Counted from the stretch's first letter, positions 51,550-61,219 are shown. The stretch is DNA of 64,000 nt from Desulfurivibrio dismutans (GCF_029210385.1 NZ_JARGDQ010000002.1:248001-312000), one strand, 5' to 3'. The notes: generated by a model not told the origin, from the sequence alone. Numbers and translations: made by a program.

Positions 51550-52950
51550 ATGGCGCAACCGGCAAAGGAACCATTGCTGATCGTGGAGGACGATGCGGTT
51601 ACCCGGCGGTTGTTCGAAACAGTGGCTGCGGGTGAGGGCTACCAGGTTCACGCTTGTGAGGGCGCGGAGAACGGCTGGGAGGTCTTCCAGCAACACAACC
51701 CCCGGATTGTGGTCCTGGACTGGCTGCTGCGCGGCCTGGACGGCCTGGCTTTGGCCCGCCGGATCAGGCAGCACCCCGACGGCCCTTATGTCACCATCCT
51801 GATGGTCACCACCCAGGAGAGGCCGGAGGAGATGGAGGAGGCCCTCAAGGCCGGGGTAACCTATTACCTGACCAAACCGGTAAAACGAGATTTTTTTCAG
51901 GCCTGGCTGGCGGCGGCCCGCAAGAACAGCGAAGATATGCGCCTGCTTCAGCAGCACCAGGAGGCCCGGGAGAAACACCGCCGAGAACTGGAGTCGCTCA
52001 ACGCCCAATTGGAGAACGCCATCACCCGGGCCAACGAAATGGCCGCCGAGGCCTCCCGCTCCTATATCGAGGTCAACCAGATCTTCAAGACCGTGGCCGG
52101 CGGCATCCTGCTCGTCGATACCCAGTACCGGATTCTGCGTTTTAACGAAGCCTTTTTGCGTATGGCCGGGGTTTCTTCGATCAAAGCCAAGGCCGCCAAA
52201 TGTTACGAAGTCTTCCCCTCCTCCATGTGCAACACTCCGGGTTGCCCGATCCGGAGAATCAAAGCCGGGGAAGAGGCGGTGGAGAACGATATCGAACGCC
52301 CCGCTCCCGATGGAGGCACGGCCCATTATCATGTGCTGGCCACCCCTTTCCGTGGCCCGGCTGGCGATCTGGTGGGTATTGTTGAGCATATCTCCGATGT
52401 CACCAGCCGGGTGCAGGCGGAAAAGGCCCTGCAGGAAAGCGAGCAGCGCTATAAGGAGCTGAGTATCCTCGATGAACTCACTGGGCTGTACAATAAGCGT
52501 TATTTCAATAAACACCTGACCCCGGAGGTGGAGCGGGCCCGGCGCTATGGTAACCCCTTAAGCCTGCTGGTGGTGGATATCGATAACTTCAAGCACTTCA
52601 ACGACACTTATGGTCATCCGCCCGGTGACCGGGTGCTGGCGGCCATGGGTAAGCTGCTGCGGGAGACGGTGCGCTTGAATGATCTGGCCTGCCGGATCGG
52701 CGGTGAGGAGTTTGCCGTCATTCTGCCGGAAACCAGCGGTGAAAACGCCTTGAAGCTGGCTGAGCGGTTGCGGCGGAAATTTGCCGCCCTGGAATTTCAA
52801 CCCCAGGAAGGGGTGACGGTGCAGAAAACCATGAGTGTCGGGGTAGCGGAGCTTGAAACCGATGAAAGCACCGAAGAGCTGCTGGCTCGGGCCGACGGCA
52901 ATCTCTACGCGGCCAAGGAGGCGGGCCGCAACCGCAGTATCCTCCGTTAA
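51550..52950 (+). CDS. Response regulator-PAS-GGDEF diguanylate cyclase
   Basis: This 466-residue protein has a receiver domain with Asp57 as phosphorylation site (VVLDWLLRGLDG) and the conserved Lys in YYLTKPVKRD. A coiled-coil linker (about 130-180) and a PAS domain (about 180-290) with a CNTPGCPIRR Cys pair follow. The GGDEF domain has the active site GGEEF (IGGEEFAVILPE) and DIDNFKHFNDTYGH. It should make c-di-GMP on phosphorylation. Its stop codon lies inside repeat B3. Confidence 0.93.
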   Translation: MAQPAKEPLLIVEDDAVTRRLFETVAAGEGYQVHACEGAENGWEVFQQHNPRIVVLDWLLRGLDGLALARRIRQHPDGPYVTILMVTTQERPEEMEEALKAGVTYYLTKPVKRDFFQAWLAAARKNSEDMRLLQQHQEAREKHRRELESLNAQLENAITRANEMAAEASRSYIEVNQIFKTVAGGILLVDTQYRILRFNEAFLRMAGVSSIKAKAAKCYEVFPSSMCNTPGCPIRRIKAGEEAVENDIERPAPDGGTAHYHVLATPFRGPAGDLVGIVEHISDVTSRVQAEKALQESEQRYKELSILDELTGLYNKRYFNKHLTPEVERARRYGNPLSLLVVDIDNFKHFNDTYGHPPGDRVLAAMGKLLRETVRLNDLACRIGGEEFAVILPETSGENALKLAERLRRKFAALEFQPQEGVTVQKTMSVGVAELETDESTEELLARADGNLYAAKEAGRNRSILR

Positions 52951-53053
52951 AAGCGCGTCAGTGCCGCACCTTACGGCGATCGGCCCGACTTGCGTACTGA
53001 TGTACGCGGCGCCGGGCCGCTTGCCGCAAGGTGCGGCACTGACGCGCTTTTAA
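52947..53053 (+). repeat. Palindromic repeat family B, copy B3
   Basis: TTAAAAGCGCGTCAGTGCCG plus six further bases is perfectly complementary to the right arm ending GACGCGCTTTTAA, a 26-bp outer stem. The inner part (ACGGCGATCGG..CCGACTTGCGTAC-TGAT-GTACGCGG) carries the family tip. It contains the diguanylate cyclase stop codon (52948-52950) and could serve as a factor-assisted terminator. Confidence 0.87.
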
Positions 53054-53160
53054 CTATCCACCTATGCCATCCTTGTCCACCAATCCACTTACCTACCCAT
53101 CTACCTACCTGCCTGCCTGGCAAGCAGACACCTGCCGGGGTGATCTTTCTTGCTTAACCA

Positions 53161-54432
53161 TCATATTCTGGGGTTGAAATAAGGTTTGATGGCCTCGGGC
53201 AGGCGGATGGTGCCGTCGGGTTGCTGGTGGTTTTCGTAGATGGCCGCCAAGGTGCGGCCCACGGCCAGGCCGCTGCCGTTTAAGGTGTGGACCAGCGCGC
53301 TTTTGTTGCGGTCTTTGGGGCGGTAGCGGATGCCGCCGCGGCGGGCCTGGAAATCGCCGAAGTTGCTGCAGGAAGAAATTTCCCGGTAGCAGTTCTGGGC
53401 TGGCATCCAGACCTCGATGTCGTAAGTTTTACGGGCGGAAAATCCCAGGTCGCCGCGGCACAGGGTGACCACCCGGTAGGGCAGCTCCAGCATTTGCAGC
53501 ACCGTTTCGGCGTTGTTCAGCAGCATCTCCAGCTCATCGTCAGATGTTTCGGGAGTGGTGAACTTGACCAACTCCACCTTGTCGAACTGATGTTGGCGGA
53601 TCAGGCCCTTGGTGTCGCGCCCGTAAGAACCGGCTTCGGAGCGGAAGCACGGGGTGTAGGCGCAGTAGCGGATGGGCAGCTCCTGTTCGGCCAGGGTTTC
53701 CTCCCGGTGGATGTTGGTAACCGGCACCTCAGCGGTGGGGATCAGCCAGAGATCGGTGTCGGCGATTTTGAACAGATCCTCGGCGAACTTGGGCAACTGG
53801 CCGGTGGCGGTCATGCTGGCGGTGTTGACCAGAAAGGGGGGCAGCACTTCGGTATAGCCGTGGCGCTCGGTGTGCAGATCCAGCATGAAGCTGACCAGGG
53901 CCCGTTCCAGGCGGGCGGCAAAACCCCTCAGCAGGACAAAGCGGGCGCCGGACAGTTTGGCGGCCCGGGCGAAATCCAGGCTTCCGTCCAACTCCCCCAG
54001 CTCCCAGTGGGCCTTGGGGGTGAAGTCAAATTCGGAGGGGGTGCCCCAGCGGCGGTATTCAACGTTGTCGGCCTCGTCGGTGCCCAAGGGGACCGAATCG
54101 TCGCAGAGGTTGGGTACCCCCATGACAATATCTTCCAGCCGGCGGTCGATGCCGGCCAGCTGCTCCTCGAGTTCCTTGAGCCGCTGCCCCAACTCCTTGG
54201 TGGCCGCCATTTTGGCCGCTGCCTCCTCTTCCCGGCCCGCCTTTTTTAGAGCCCCGATCTCCTGGGACACCCGTTTGCGGCGGTTGCGGCCACTTTCCAG
54301 TTCCTGCAGGATGTCGCGGCGCTGCTGGTCCAGTGCGTTGAAGTTTTGTAAAGGGGCGGTATCCAAACCGCGGGTGGCGGTTTTCTCCTTGACCAGTTCC
54401 AGGTTTTCCCGGATGAAACGTAGTTCCAGCAT
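53161..54432 (-). CDS. serS: Seryl-tRNA synthetase
   Basis: This 423-residue class II synthetase starts [16 protein letters not shown] and has the N-terminal coiled-coil arm (residues 30-100). Motif 2 ([28 protein letters not shown]) and motif 3 ([20 protein letters not shown]) are visible. It charges tRNA-Ser and tRNA-Sec, which matters here because fdhA needs selenocysteine. moeA lies 18 bp upstream. Confidence 0.97.
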   Translation of the reverse strand: MLELRFIRENLELVKEKTATRGLDTAPLQNFNALDQQRRDILQELESGRNRRKRVSQEIGALKKAGREEEAAAKMAATKELGQRLKELEEQLAGIDRRLEDIVMGVPNLCDDSVPLGTDEADNVEYRRWGTPSEFDFTPKAHWELGELDGSLDFARAAKLSGARFVLLRGFAARLERALVSFMLDLHTERHGYTEVLPPFLVNTASMTATGQLPKFAEDLFKIADTDLWLIPTAEVPVTNIHREETLAEQELPIRYCAYTPCFRSEAGSYGRDTKGLIRQHQFDKVELVKFTTPETSDDELEMLLNNAETVLQMLELPYRVVTLCRGDLGFSARKTYDIEVWMPAQNCYREISSCSNFGDFQARRGGIRYRPKDRNKSALVHTLNGSGLAVGRTLAAIYENHQQPDGTIRLPEAIKPYFNPRI

Positions 54433-54450
54433 TATTTTTCCTTATCAAAT

Positions 54451-55677
54451 TCAGCAGTGTTGGCCGGCGCCAGTCAGCGGCAGCACCCGCACCAGTTCGT
54501 CCTTTTTTAACTCCCGGCGGTTGGCTGGGGCCAGAATAATGGCGTTCATGGTGGCGCCGGGGGGCAGCGGGCGGACCAGCAGCCGGCCTTTATCAGCCTG
54601 TAGATGGGCGTCTTTAAGTTGAATGACACCGCCCCGGCGAATTTTTACCGCTTGCTGCAGATGAGCTTTGACCACCTGCGGCCGGGGGCGGTGGTACCCC
54701 TGGGCCCGGCGCAGGGCCGGGGCTACCAGCAGGTAGAACAGCAAATGTACCGCCGGCGGCGGCCCCGGCAGGCCGAAAAAGAGGGTGCGACCCAGCATGG
54801 CGGCCATGGTGGCCTTGCCCGGCCGCAGATGCAACTCCCGATAAAGCAGCCCGGCCTGCAGGCGGGCCAGCACGCCGTCCACCAGATCGTACTTGCCCGG
54901 CCCCATGCCGCCGGTGGAAATGATCATTTCCAGACCGCTTTCCGCCTGGCACGTGAGAATGGCGGCAATGGCCCCGGGGTCATCCTTGACCGTGCCCAGG
55001 TCCACCGGCACGCCGCCACAGTGCCGGATCAGCCCGGCCAGTAGAAAGCGGTTGCCGCTGATCAGGTGGCCGGCCACCGGGGTTTCCCCGGTGTCGTCCA
55101 GCAGTTCGCTGCCGGTGCAGAGCAGGCCCACCCGGGGGCGGGGGTAAGCCGCCAGTTCTCCCACCCCGGCGGTGGCCAGCCGTGGCAAGTGCTCCGGCAT
55201 CACCGGCCGACCGGCGGGGACAATGATCTGCCGGCGGCGCAGGTCGGCCCCCACCGGCCTGATATAATCACCAGCCCGGCAGGCCCTTTGCAGGCTGATA
55301 CAGCCTTCATCTTCCCGGTGTACCCCTTCAAAAGGGATCACACAGTCGGCGCCGGGAGGCAGCAGGCCGCCGGTCATAATCCGGTAAGCCTGGCCGGACT
55401 GCAGCCGTTTGGCGGGCCTGGTCCGGCCGGCGGCAATTTCACCGACCACCGTCAGGCGGAGACTGCCCGGATCGCCGCCGATCTCTTCGCTGTCGTTGGC
55501 CCGCAGGGCATAGCCGTCCCGGGTGGACTGGGGAAAAGAGGGCACCGCCAGCCGGGCCCGGATCGCCGCCGCCGGAATCCGGCCCAGGGCCCGGTCCAAT
55601 GGGATCATTTCCGGCAGGCCCGGCCGGCTGTGGGCCAGGATTTCCCGCTGCGCCTGTTGCAGAGTGAGGATGGTCAT
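54451..55677 (-). CDS. moeA: Molybdopterin molybdenumtransferase MoeA
   Basis: This 408-residue enzyme inserts molybdate into molybdopterin-AMP. It has PSFPQSTRDGYALRA, GEIAAGRT, AYRIMTGGLLPPGADCVIP and the MoCF-binding STGGMGPGKYDLVDGVL and FGLPGPPPAVHLLF, where the usual TSGG reads STGG. The ATG at 55677 overlaps the mobA stop; a longer frame only covers mobA in another frame. It supports cofactor supply for FdhA. Confidence 0.93.
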   Translation of the reverse strand: MTILTLQQAQREILAHSRPGLPEMIPLDRALGRIPAAAIRARLAVPSFPQSTRDGYALRANDSEEIGGDPGSLRLTVVGEIAAGRTRPAKRLQSGQAYRIMTGGLLPPGADCVIPFEGVHREDEGCISLQRACRAGDYIRPVGADLRRRQIIVPAGRPVMPEHLPRLATAGVGELAAYPRPRVGLLCTGSELLDDTGETPVAGHLISGNRFLLAGLIRHCGGVPVDLGTVKDDPGAIAAILTCQAESGLEMIISTGGMGPGKYDLVDGVLARLQAGLLYRELHLRPGKATMAAMLGRTLFFGLPGPPPAVHLLFYLLVAPALRRAQGYHRPRPQVVKAHLQQAVKIRRGGVIQLKDAHLQADKGRLLVRPLPPGATMNAIILAPANRRELKKDELVRVLPLTGAGQHC

Positions 55678-56282
55678 GAAGGCTGTCGATCCAGGTCTTC
55701 CCGGAAATTGATATTGGTAAAGGCCGGGTCGGCGGCGGTGGTCAGGCCCAGTTCCGCCGCGTTCATCTCGCGCACCCGCAGTTCCTGCAACAGTTGGCCG
55801 AGCTTGCCCTCGCCCCGGGCCAGTGCCTCCTGCACCGCCGGCAGGATCCGACGATGGTAGACGGCATGCAGCGGCTCGGGACCGGTGGCGGTGGCCGGCA
55901 GGACCACATCCCAGTCGCCGGGGCAACGGCACAGCCGGCGGATGATTTCGCCGTTCAGCCGTGGCATGTCGCAGGCAACTACAAAGGCCCGGGGGGCGGC
56001 GATATGGTGCAGCGCCGCCTGGATGCCCGCCAGTGGCCCGGCGTTAAGCACTATATCGCCGGTCATGGGCCAGCCGAGAAAGGCGTATTCTGCCGGAGTA
56101 TTGGTTACCAGCAGCCGTTCGGAAAAAAGTTCTTCCAGCACCATTGCCACGTGGGCCACCAGGGGGCGGCCACGGTGGCGGGCCAGGGCCTTGTTGCTGC
56201 CGAAACGGCTGCTTTTACCCCCGGCCAGAATCACTCCCGCCGTGGCGAGGGCGAAGTCGCGGGCCGCCGGCTCAGTCGGCAT
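55674..56282 (-). CDS. mobA: Molybdenum cofactor guanylyltransferase MobA
   Basis: This 202-residue nucleotidyltransferase attaches GMP to form MGD. VILAGGKSSRFGSNKALARHRGRPLV is the GTP-binding loop; VVACDMPRL holds the metal-binding Asp. PEPLHAVYHRRILP is the family signature. It overlaps moeA by 4 bp and mobB by 11 bp, so the three are translated together. Confidence 0.94.
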   Translation of the reverse strand: MPTEPAARDFALATAGVILAGGKSSRFGSNKALARHRGRPLVAHVAMVLEELFSERLLVTNTPAEYAFLGWPMTGDIVLNAGPLAGIQAALHHIAAPRAFVVACDMPRLNGEIIRRLCRCPGDWDVVLPATATGPEPLHAVYHRRILPAVQEALARGEGKLGQLLQELRVREMNAAELGLTTAADPAFTNINFREDLDRQPS

Positions 56283-57009
56283 GGCCGAAATCGTCGCCGT
56301 TTTGGGACGAGTTGCCGTCGCCTTCGGTGATACTCAAGGCAATTTTGCGGGGACGGCCACAGCCCCGCAGGCTGGCGATCATCCCCTTGATGCCGCGCCG
56401 CAGCAGGGAAGCGGCGAAGCGGTTTAAAGGCACCGGCTGGCCGTCCACCTCCAAATGGATGTAAGATCGGCCGGTGGGACTGGTTTGGGCCAGCATTTTT
56501 TGCTGGTGTTGTACCAGGAAATCGGCCAATTCCCTGGTCTGGTCCGGGGCAAAGCAGGGAATCTCCAGGTTATCCGGCGGTTCGGCGCTGACCATGGCCA
56601 GCCAGGTGGTGTTGCGGCCGGGCAGGGGGGTGGGGTGCAACTCCCGGCGGTATACCTCGATTTTTGGCAGGCGAGTATGTTTGTAGCCTTCGGTAATCAC
56701 CAGGTCGGCGTCATTAAGATAACGGGTGACCAGCTCGTCCACCCCCAGATCGCGATCGGTGTCACGGACCAAACCGATACCGGTTGGCGAGGCCAGCACC
56801 ACGGCATCGGCGCCGGCCTGCTTGTGCCGCCAGGTATCCTTGCCCGGGGTGTCCATGGCAAACTCATGGACATGGTGCTTGATGGTGCCGATCCTCAGCC
56901 CCCGCCCTTTCAGTTCGGGCAGCAGTTGTTCCAGCAGGGTGGTCTTGCCGCAGTCGGGCAAGCCCACCACCGCCACCACGGGAATCCGAGCCATGCGTTT
57001 AGCCTGCAT
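56272..57009 (-). CDS. mobB: MobB GTP-binding protein with C-terminal extension
   Basis: This 245-residue protein has a P-loop (VVGLPDCGKTTLLEQL), TIKHHVHEFAMDTPGKDTWRHKQAGAD and LVITEGYKHTRLPKIEVYR. It is thought to aid MGD formation. Residues 165-245 are an extra domain (YIHLEVDGQPVPLNRFAASLLRRGIKGMIASLRG) not present in E. coli MobB and of unknown role. Its ATG touches the hinT stop. Confidence 0.9.
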   Translation of the reverse strand: MQAKRMARIPVVAVVGLPDCGKTTLLEQLLPELKGRGLRIGTIKHHVHEFAMDTPGKDTWRHKQAGADAVVLASPTGIGLVRDTDRDLGVDELVTRYLNDADLVITEGYKHTRLPKIEVYRRELHPTPLPGRNTTWLAMVSAEPPDNLEIPCFAPDQTRELADFLVQHQQKMLAQTSPTGRSYIHLEVDGQPVPLNRFAASLLRRGIKGMIASLRGCGRPRKIALSITEGDGNSSQNGDDFGHAD

Positions 57010-57350
57010 CAGCCCGGGGGCCAGGTAAGAGTTCGTCCGCCAAGCACATGCATGTGCAGGTGGAAAACGGTTTGGCCCGCCGCCGCACCGTTGTTCATCA
57101 CCAGACGGCAGTCGGTAATCCCCTGTTCAGCCCCCAGTTCGGCCCCTCTGCGTACCAGGGCGCCGATGATCCCGTCATCGGCGGCGCTGAGATCGCCTGG
57201 CCCGTTGACATGCTTTTTGGGGATTACCAGGAAATGCTTAGGAGCCTGAGGAGAGATGTCCCAAAAGGCCAGCAGCTGGTCATCTTCGTAAATTTTCTGG
57301 GCGGTAATCTCACCCTTGATGATTTTGCAGAACAGGCAATCTTCCGACAT
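57009..57350 (-). CDS. hinT: HIT family purine nucleoside phosphoramidase
   Basis: This 113-residue protein is of standard HinT length. It has CLFCKIIKGEI, FWDISPQAPKHFLVIPKKH and the histidine triad HLHMHVLGG. It hydrolyses AMP-lysine-type phosphoramidates. It is first in the hinT-mobB-mobA-moeA-serS string, followed directly by mobB with a one-base stop/start overlap. Confidence 0.96.
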   Translation of the reverse strand: MSEDCLFCKIIKGEITAQKIYEDDQLLAFWDISPQAPKHFLVIPKKHVNGPGDLSAADDGIIGALVRRGAELGAEQGITDCRLVMNNGAAAGQTVFHLHMHVLGGRTLTWPPG

Positions 57351-57740
57351 GGCTTGGTCCTCCTTAACAGTCCGTTGAAAAAGCCATCCCTGGCTTTTTT
57401 AACTAACGGTTGGCCAAAGATGGATTTGGTCAACCTTACGAATTAATTGCCACTTTCAGTGCGAATGAATTCGGCGGCCCATCCATGGGCCGCTAACAGC
57501 CCGTTTTTCAACGGGCTGTTAAGGGGGCATCCCGTGAATGTGTAGCCCCATAATCAGTTGGCTTCAAGTTCGCAGTTCAGGGAACTTAACGGTACATGGC
57601 GATAAATGTCAAGCCGTAAACCGAAGTTGCGGGCCGGTTATCGGCCCGGAAAAGATATCGTTTTTTTGCTGGTTTTCGAGTAATGTCAGCATAACTATGC
57701 TGATTCATGGAGTTTTGGATGTTTTTAAAGGGAGTTTGTT
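57351..57740. other. Divergent intergenic region with two hairpins
   Basis: This 390-bp gap between divergent hinT and a plus-strand small gene holds two hairpins. One is AAAAAGCCA-TCCC-TGGCTTTTT (about 57374-57397), part of a longer imperfect palindrome. The other is TAACAGCCCGTT-TTTC-AACGGGCTGTTA (57495-57522, perfect 12-bp stem). The rest shows no gene, and no promoter could be fixed with confidence. Confidence 0.55.
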
Positions 57741-58073
57741 ATGCGTCAACTGGTAATCGATCAGCTGAGCCGGGAAGAGCGGCAGAACATTGAAAGTTAC
57801 CTGAAACGTCACCTGCGGCCCGGCCCGATGAGTGATCTGTACTGGCTGGAGTTGCCCCGGGAGTTATGGGGGGTGGGCCAGCAGGGGCACGAAGAATGCG
57901 CCCCCTTTTTCTTCGCCGTTGAGCTGACGGAAAATCAGGTGGTTTTTGAGCTGCTGGTACGCAGTTCCAGTAACTTGCACTGTACCTGCATCGGTTATCC
58001 GGAAACACCCCAGCGCGCTTTCTTGCTCGACTTTTTTGATGGCCTGCTGGCCAGCGAAAAGATTCGCTCCTGA
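57741..58073 (+). CDS. Small conserved-looking protein of unknown function
   Basis: This 110-residue protein follows GGGAG seven bases before its ATG. It is mixed alpha/beta and soluble (LVIDQLSREERQNIESYLKRHL, YWLELPRELW, FFFAVELTENQVVFELLVRSS). It has one CTC pair (LHCTCIGYPE). I do not recognise a named family. It reads like the small stand-alone proteins common in sulfate reducers. It stands alone, 160 bp before the hybrid kinase. Confidence 0.75.
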   Translation: MRQLVIDQLSREERQNIESYLKRHLRPGPMSDLYWLELPRELWGVGQQGHEECAPFFFAVELTENQVVFELLVRSSSNLHCTCIGYPETPQRAFLLDFFDGLLASEKIRS

Positions 58074-58235
58074 GTGTTTTGTAGCGCCGGGGTTGATTCC
58101 CCCCCGCGTTGCCTGGCGCGAAGGGCTTGACTTTTGGCCATCCGGCCCCCTAGCATGATTTAACTTGCCCGGACTTGGTGCGGCGATCTTGCGCGGCCAC
58201 CGGGGCGTTGCCGATTTACTTACTGGTGTTTTGTT

Positions 58236-60143
58236 ATGGCGGGTTCGACTTTAGCCGGAGTTCCACAACATATCTCCCTGGCCCCGGAACAGTTGCTCCA
58301 AGGCGGGGAGGTGGTGGTCATTGTCGACGACGATGCCGCCATCCGGGAACCCCTTCGACGCTACTTCTCCAACCAGGGGCTGGCGGTGGAGGAAAGCGCC
58401 ACCGGTGCCGGACTGCTCGACCTGCTGAAGCACCGGAAAGTGGCCCTGGTCCTGCTGGACATCGGCCTGCCCGATATCGACGGGGTTACCCTGCTGCCCC
58501 AGGTGGTGGAAAAAGACCACGATATAGCGGTGGTGATGCTAACCGGGGTGGCTGATCTGCAGGTAGCTATGGAGTGCATACGCCAGGGAGCTACCGACTA
58601 CATCTCCAAGCCGGCCAATTTCGATCAGATTTTCCATGTTTCCCGCAAGGCCCTGGAAAAGCGGCGGCTGGTGTTGGAAAACCGCAAATACCAGGAAGAG
58701 CTGGAAGAGGCCCACTTCCGGCTGCGGCTGCTCCATCAGCTTTCCCTGAAGATGAACAACGTATATCTCAGCACCGTGGAACTCGATGAGATCCTGCAGG
58801 CGGTGCTGGTGGGGATTACCGCCCAGGAAGGGCTGGGCTTCAATCGTGCTTTCCTGGCCATGTTCACCGAGGATGAAAAAGAGCTGCGCGGGCATATGGC
58901 CATCGGCCCGGGGTGCCGCGAGGAGGCCGGCCGAATATGGGGGGAGATGCGGGAAAAGGGCATGGACTTTGGTCAGATCGTGCAGGATATCCGGCAACGC
59001 TGCAACGATGACGACTCGCAAGTTAACCGTATTGTCCGGCATCTTACCGTGTCGGCCGAAGAAAAGGACAACCTGCTGATCAGGGCGGTGAACAGTCGCC
59101 GCAGTGTCCTGGTTTCCCGGGACTACGGCGGGATATCCCTGCTGCTGAATCGTGATTGGGGTAACGGTGAGGAGGATGGCGATGGGGGACACCTGCCCGC
59201 CGGCGAGTCGGTGCCGATACCCCACGATCTTATCGGTACTCTGGGTGAAGGCAGCTTCGTGGTGGTCCCTCTCTATTCGCCCGGACGGGCCTTTGGGGTG
59301 ATCATTGCCGACAACTACGTCACCGGCCGGAGCATCACCGGTGTCCATGTCAGCGCCCTGGAGCTTTTTGCCAGCCAGGCCAGCTTGGCCATCGAGCAGA
59401 GTCATCTGTACCAGGAGATGCAGCAGCGGTTGGCGGAACTTGAAGCCCTGTACGACGAACTCAACCGCAGCAAGGATCTGCTGGTGGAAGCCGAGCGTTA
59501 TTCGGCCATCGGCCAGATGGCGGCTCAGCTGGTGCATACCATCCGTAATCCCATTACCTCCATCGGCGGGGTTTCCCGGATTCTGCAGAAAAAAACCGAC
59601 GATGAAAGCTGGGGCAAGTATATCAAGGTGATTACCCGGGAAACCGCCCGTCTGGAGTCCACCTTAAATGAGCTGTTTGACTTTGTCAGTCAGGTCAAGC
59701 TGGAAAAACATCCCCTGCAGCTTTGTGATCTGGTGAACAAGACCTTGTTGCTGCTCCAACAGGAGATTAAACGTCAACAGATCAAGTGGCATATCCAGTG
59801 TCCGCCCGATGGAATGACCGCCCGGGCCGATGAACGCCAGATGCGGCAGGTCTTTTTGCAACTGCTGAAAAACAGTGTGGAGGCCATGCCCGACGGCGGT
59901 GTTTTGACCATAACCATCAACGAGGAAGAGGGGCAGGCGGTAATCCGGATCTGCGACACCGGTACCGGGCTGCTCAGTTCCCAGGTGGAACGGGCCCGGG
60001 ATCCGTTCTTCACCACCAAAACCTATGGCACCGGCATGGGTCTGACCTTGGTGGAAAAAGCCGTGGAGGCCCACGGGGGCACTTTTACCCTGAAGACGGC
60101 CAAAACCGGCGGAATGGAGGCAACCGTCCGGATTCCCCTATGA
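58236..60143 (+). CDS. Hybrid sensor: receiver-GAF-histidine kinase
   Basis: This 635-residue cytoplasmic protein has an N-terminal receiver (Asp75 in LVLLDIGLPDIDG, Lys in YISKPANF). A coiled coil and a GAF-like domain (about 190-400, with FVVVPLYSPGRAFGVIIADN) follow. The kinase core has His434 in QLVHTIRNPITS, the N box LLKNSVEAMPDG and the G boxes DTGTGLL and TYGTGMGLTLVEKAVEAHGG. The N-terminal receiver suggests it is controlled by another kinase. It overlaps the FliK-like gene by 4 bp. Confidence 0.92.
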   Translation: MAGSTLAGVPQHISLAPEQLLQGGEVVVIVDDDAAIREPLRRYFSNQGLAVEESATGAGLLDLLKHRKVALVLLDIGLPDIDGVTLLPQVVEKDHDIAVVMLTGVADLQVAMECIRQGATDYISKPANFDQIFHVSRKALEKRRLVLENRKYQEELEEAHFRLRLLHQLSLKMNNVYLSTVELDEILQAVLVGITAQEGLGFNRAFLAMFTEDEKELRGHMAIGPGCREEAGRIWGEMREKGMDFGQIVQDIRQRCNDDDSQVNRIVRHLTVSAEEKDNLLIRAVNSRRSVLVSRDYGGISLLLNRDWGNGEEDGDGGHLPAGESVPIPHDLIGTLGEGSFVVVPLYSPGRAFGVIIADNYVTGRSITGVHVSALELFASQASLAIEQSHLYQEMQQRLAELEALYDELNRSKDLLVEAERYSAIGQMAAQLVHTIRNPITSIGGVSRILQKKTDDESWGKYIKVITRETARLESTLNELFDFVSQVKLEKHPLQLCDLVNKTLLLLQQEIKRQQIKWHIQCPPDGMTARADERQMRQVFLQLLKNSVEAMPDGGVLTITINEEEGQAVIRICDTGTGLLSSQVERARDPFFTTKTYGTGMGLTLVEKAVEAHGGTFTLKTAKTGGMEATVRIPL

Positions 60144-61219
60144 AGATCGGTGAACAGACTTTTCCCGCCCGGCCGCCTGAAGGTCGAGGTGATGCCCAGC
60201 CGGCCAGCCGCAGTGCCGGTCCGGCTGCAGCCTGGGAGCCTGGGCGTCTGGTCCAGGGCCGGGTGGTCAGTGCCGGTGCCGATGGCCGGGTGGTGTTGGA
60301 ACTGGGCGGGGAGCGGGTCAGTGCCCGCAGTTCGGTTCCTTTGACCCCGGGCCGGGAATTCTGGTTTGAGGTTCGCCAGGGGGGCAGTGAGCCCCGGCTG
60401 GCTTTGGCGGATAATAAAGGGGCCATGTACCGCTTTCTGCAGCAAGCCGCCGGTGGCCTTGGCGACTTGAGCCGGCTGGGGCAACTTGCCCCCCTGGTCA
60501 AGACCGCCGGCTTGTCGGCTGAACCGGCGGATCTGCTGGCTCGGCTTGCCCTGGGGGCGCAACCGGCTCCGGAAAAGCTTATTCAACTGGCTTCCTGGCT
60601 GCGACCGGGAGGAGGGGTAGGGGCCGGCGGCGGCTGGTCCTGGCCCACCAACGTTACCGGTAGCGCACACTCCCCCGCCACCCTCTCCGGGCAACTGCAA
60701 GCGATGCTGGCGCTGTTGCGGCAACAGCCGCCGGCCGGAGTCGACCGGGAGATGATGGCCGCTTTAGGCAGGGTCAGCGGTATGCTGGAGGCCATGGCCG
60801 GGATGAATGAGCAGCCGCCGTCTCTCCAGCAGTCGCCCCTGTGGCTGTTGCCCTGTTTTTTTGCCCTTGATGCCGGGGCCGGCAGCTGGCTGTTAAGCCA
60901 GGAAGAAACAGGCCAAGAGGAGGGGGAAGAGACCACGATCCTGGCCTTTTTTCTGGAGATGAGCCGGCTGGGTGAACTGCAGTTGCAGGCCCGGCTGCAG
61001 GGTGAGCGGCTGGAGGGGGATTTTTTTCTGGCCCGGCCCGAGGCTGTCGCCTTTATGCGGGGACGGCTGGGGGATTTGCGAGAGCGCCTGGCAGCACTGG
61101 GTTATCAGGCCGATTTCCGCTGTCGGCTAAGCGCGGGACCACTACTGCCGGCCCTGAAAGAGACCCTGGAAAAAGCTGCCGGCGGCGGTGAGCAGCGGTT
61201 GATTGATCTTAAAGCTTAA
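60140..61219 (+). CDS. FliK C-terminal-like (hook-length control family) protein
   Basis: This 359-residue protein has a Pro/Ala/Gly-rich first half (VVSAGADGRVVLELGGERVSARS, a small beta domain). A C-terminal part (about 235-350, WLLPCFF, TILAFFLEMSRLGELQLQARLQGERLEGDFFLARPEAV, LRERLAALGYQADFRCRL) has the layout of the FliK C-terminal domain. Whether it sets hook length is unknown, as no flagellar gene adjoins. Coupling to the hybrid kinase (ATGA) links it to signalling. It overlaps the convergent kinase by 4 bp. Confidence 0.7.
   Translation: MKIGEQTFPARPPEGRGDAQPASRSAGPAAAWEPGRLVQGRVVSAGADGRVVLELGGERVSARSSVPLTPGREFWFEVRQGGSEPRLALADNKGAMYRFLQQAAGGLGDLSRLGQLAPLVKTAGLSAEPADLLARLALGAQPAPEKLIQLASWLRPGGGVGAGGGWSWPTNVTGSAHSPATLSGQLQAMLALLRQQPPAGVDREMMAALGRVSGMLEAMAGMNEQPPSLQQSPLWLLPCFFALDAGAGSWLLSQEETGQEEGEETTILAFFLEMSRLGELQLQARLQGERLEGDFFLARPEAVAFMRGRLGDLRERLAALGYQADFRCRLSAGPLLPALKETLEKAAGGGEQRLIDLKA

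Noticed and set aside
53060-53130. Tandem repeat or CRISPR in the CTACCTACC stretch
   Set aside because: Short low-complexity run only; no regular repeat-spacer pattern is seen anywhere in the window.
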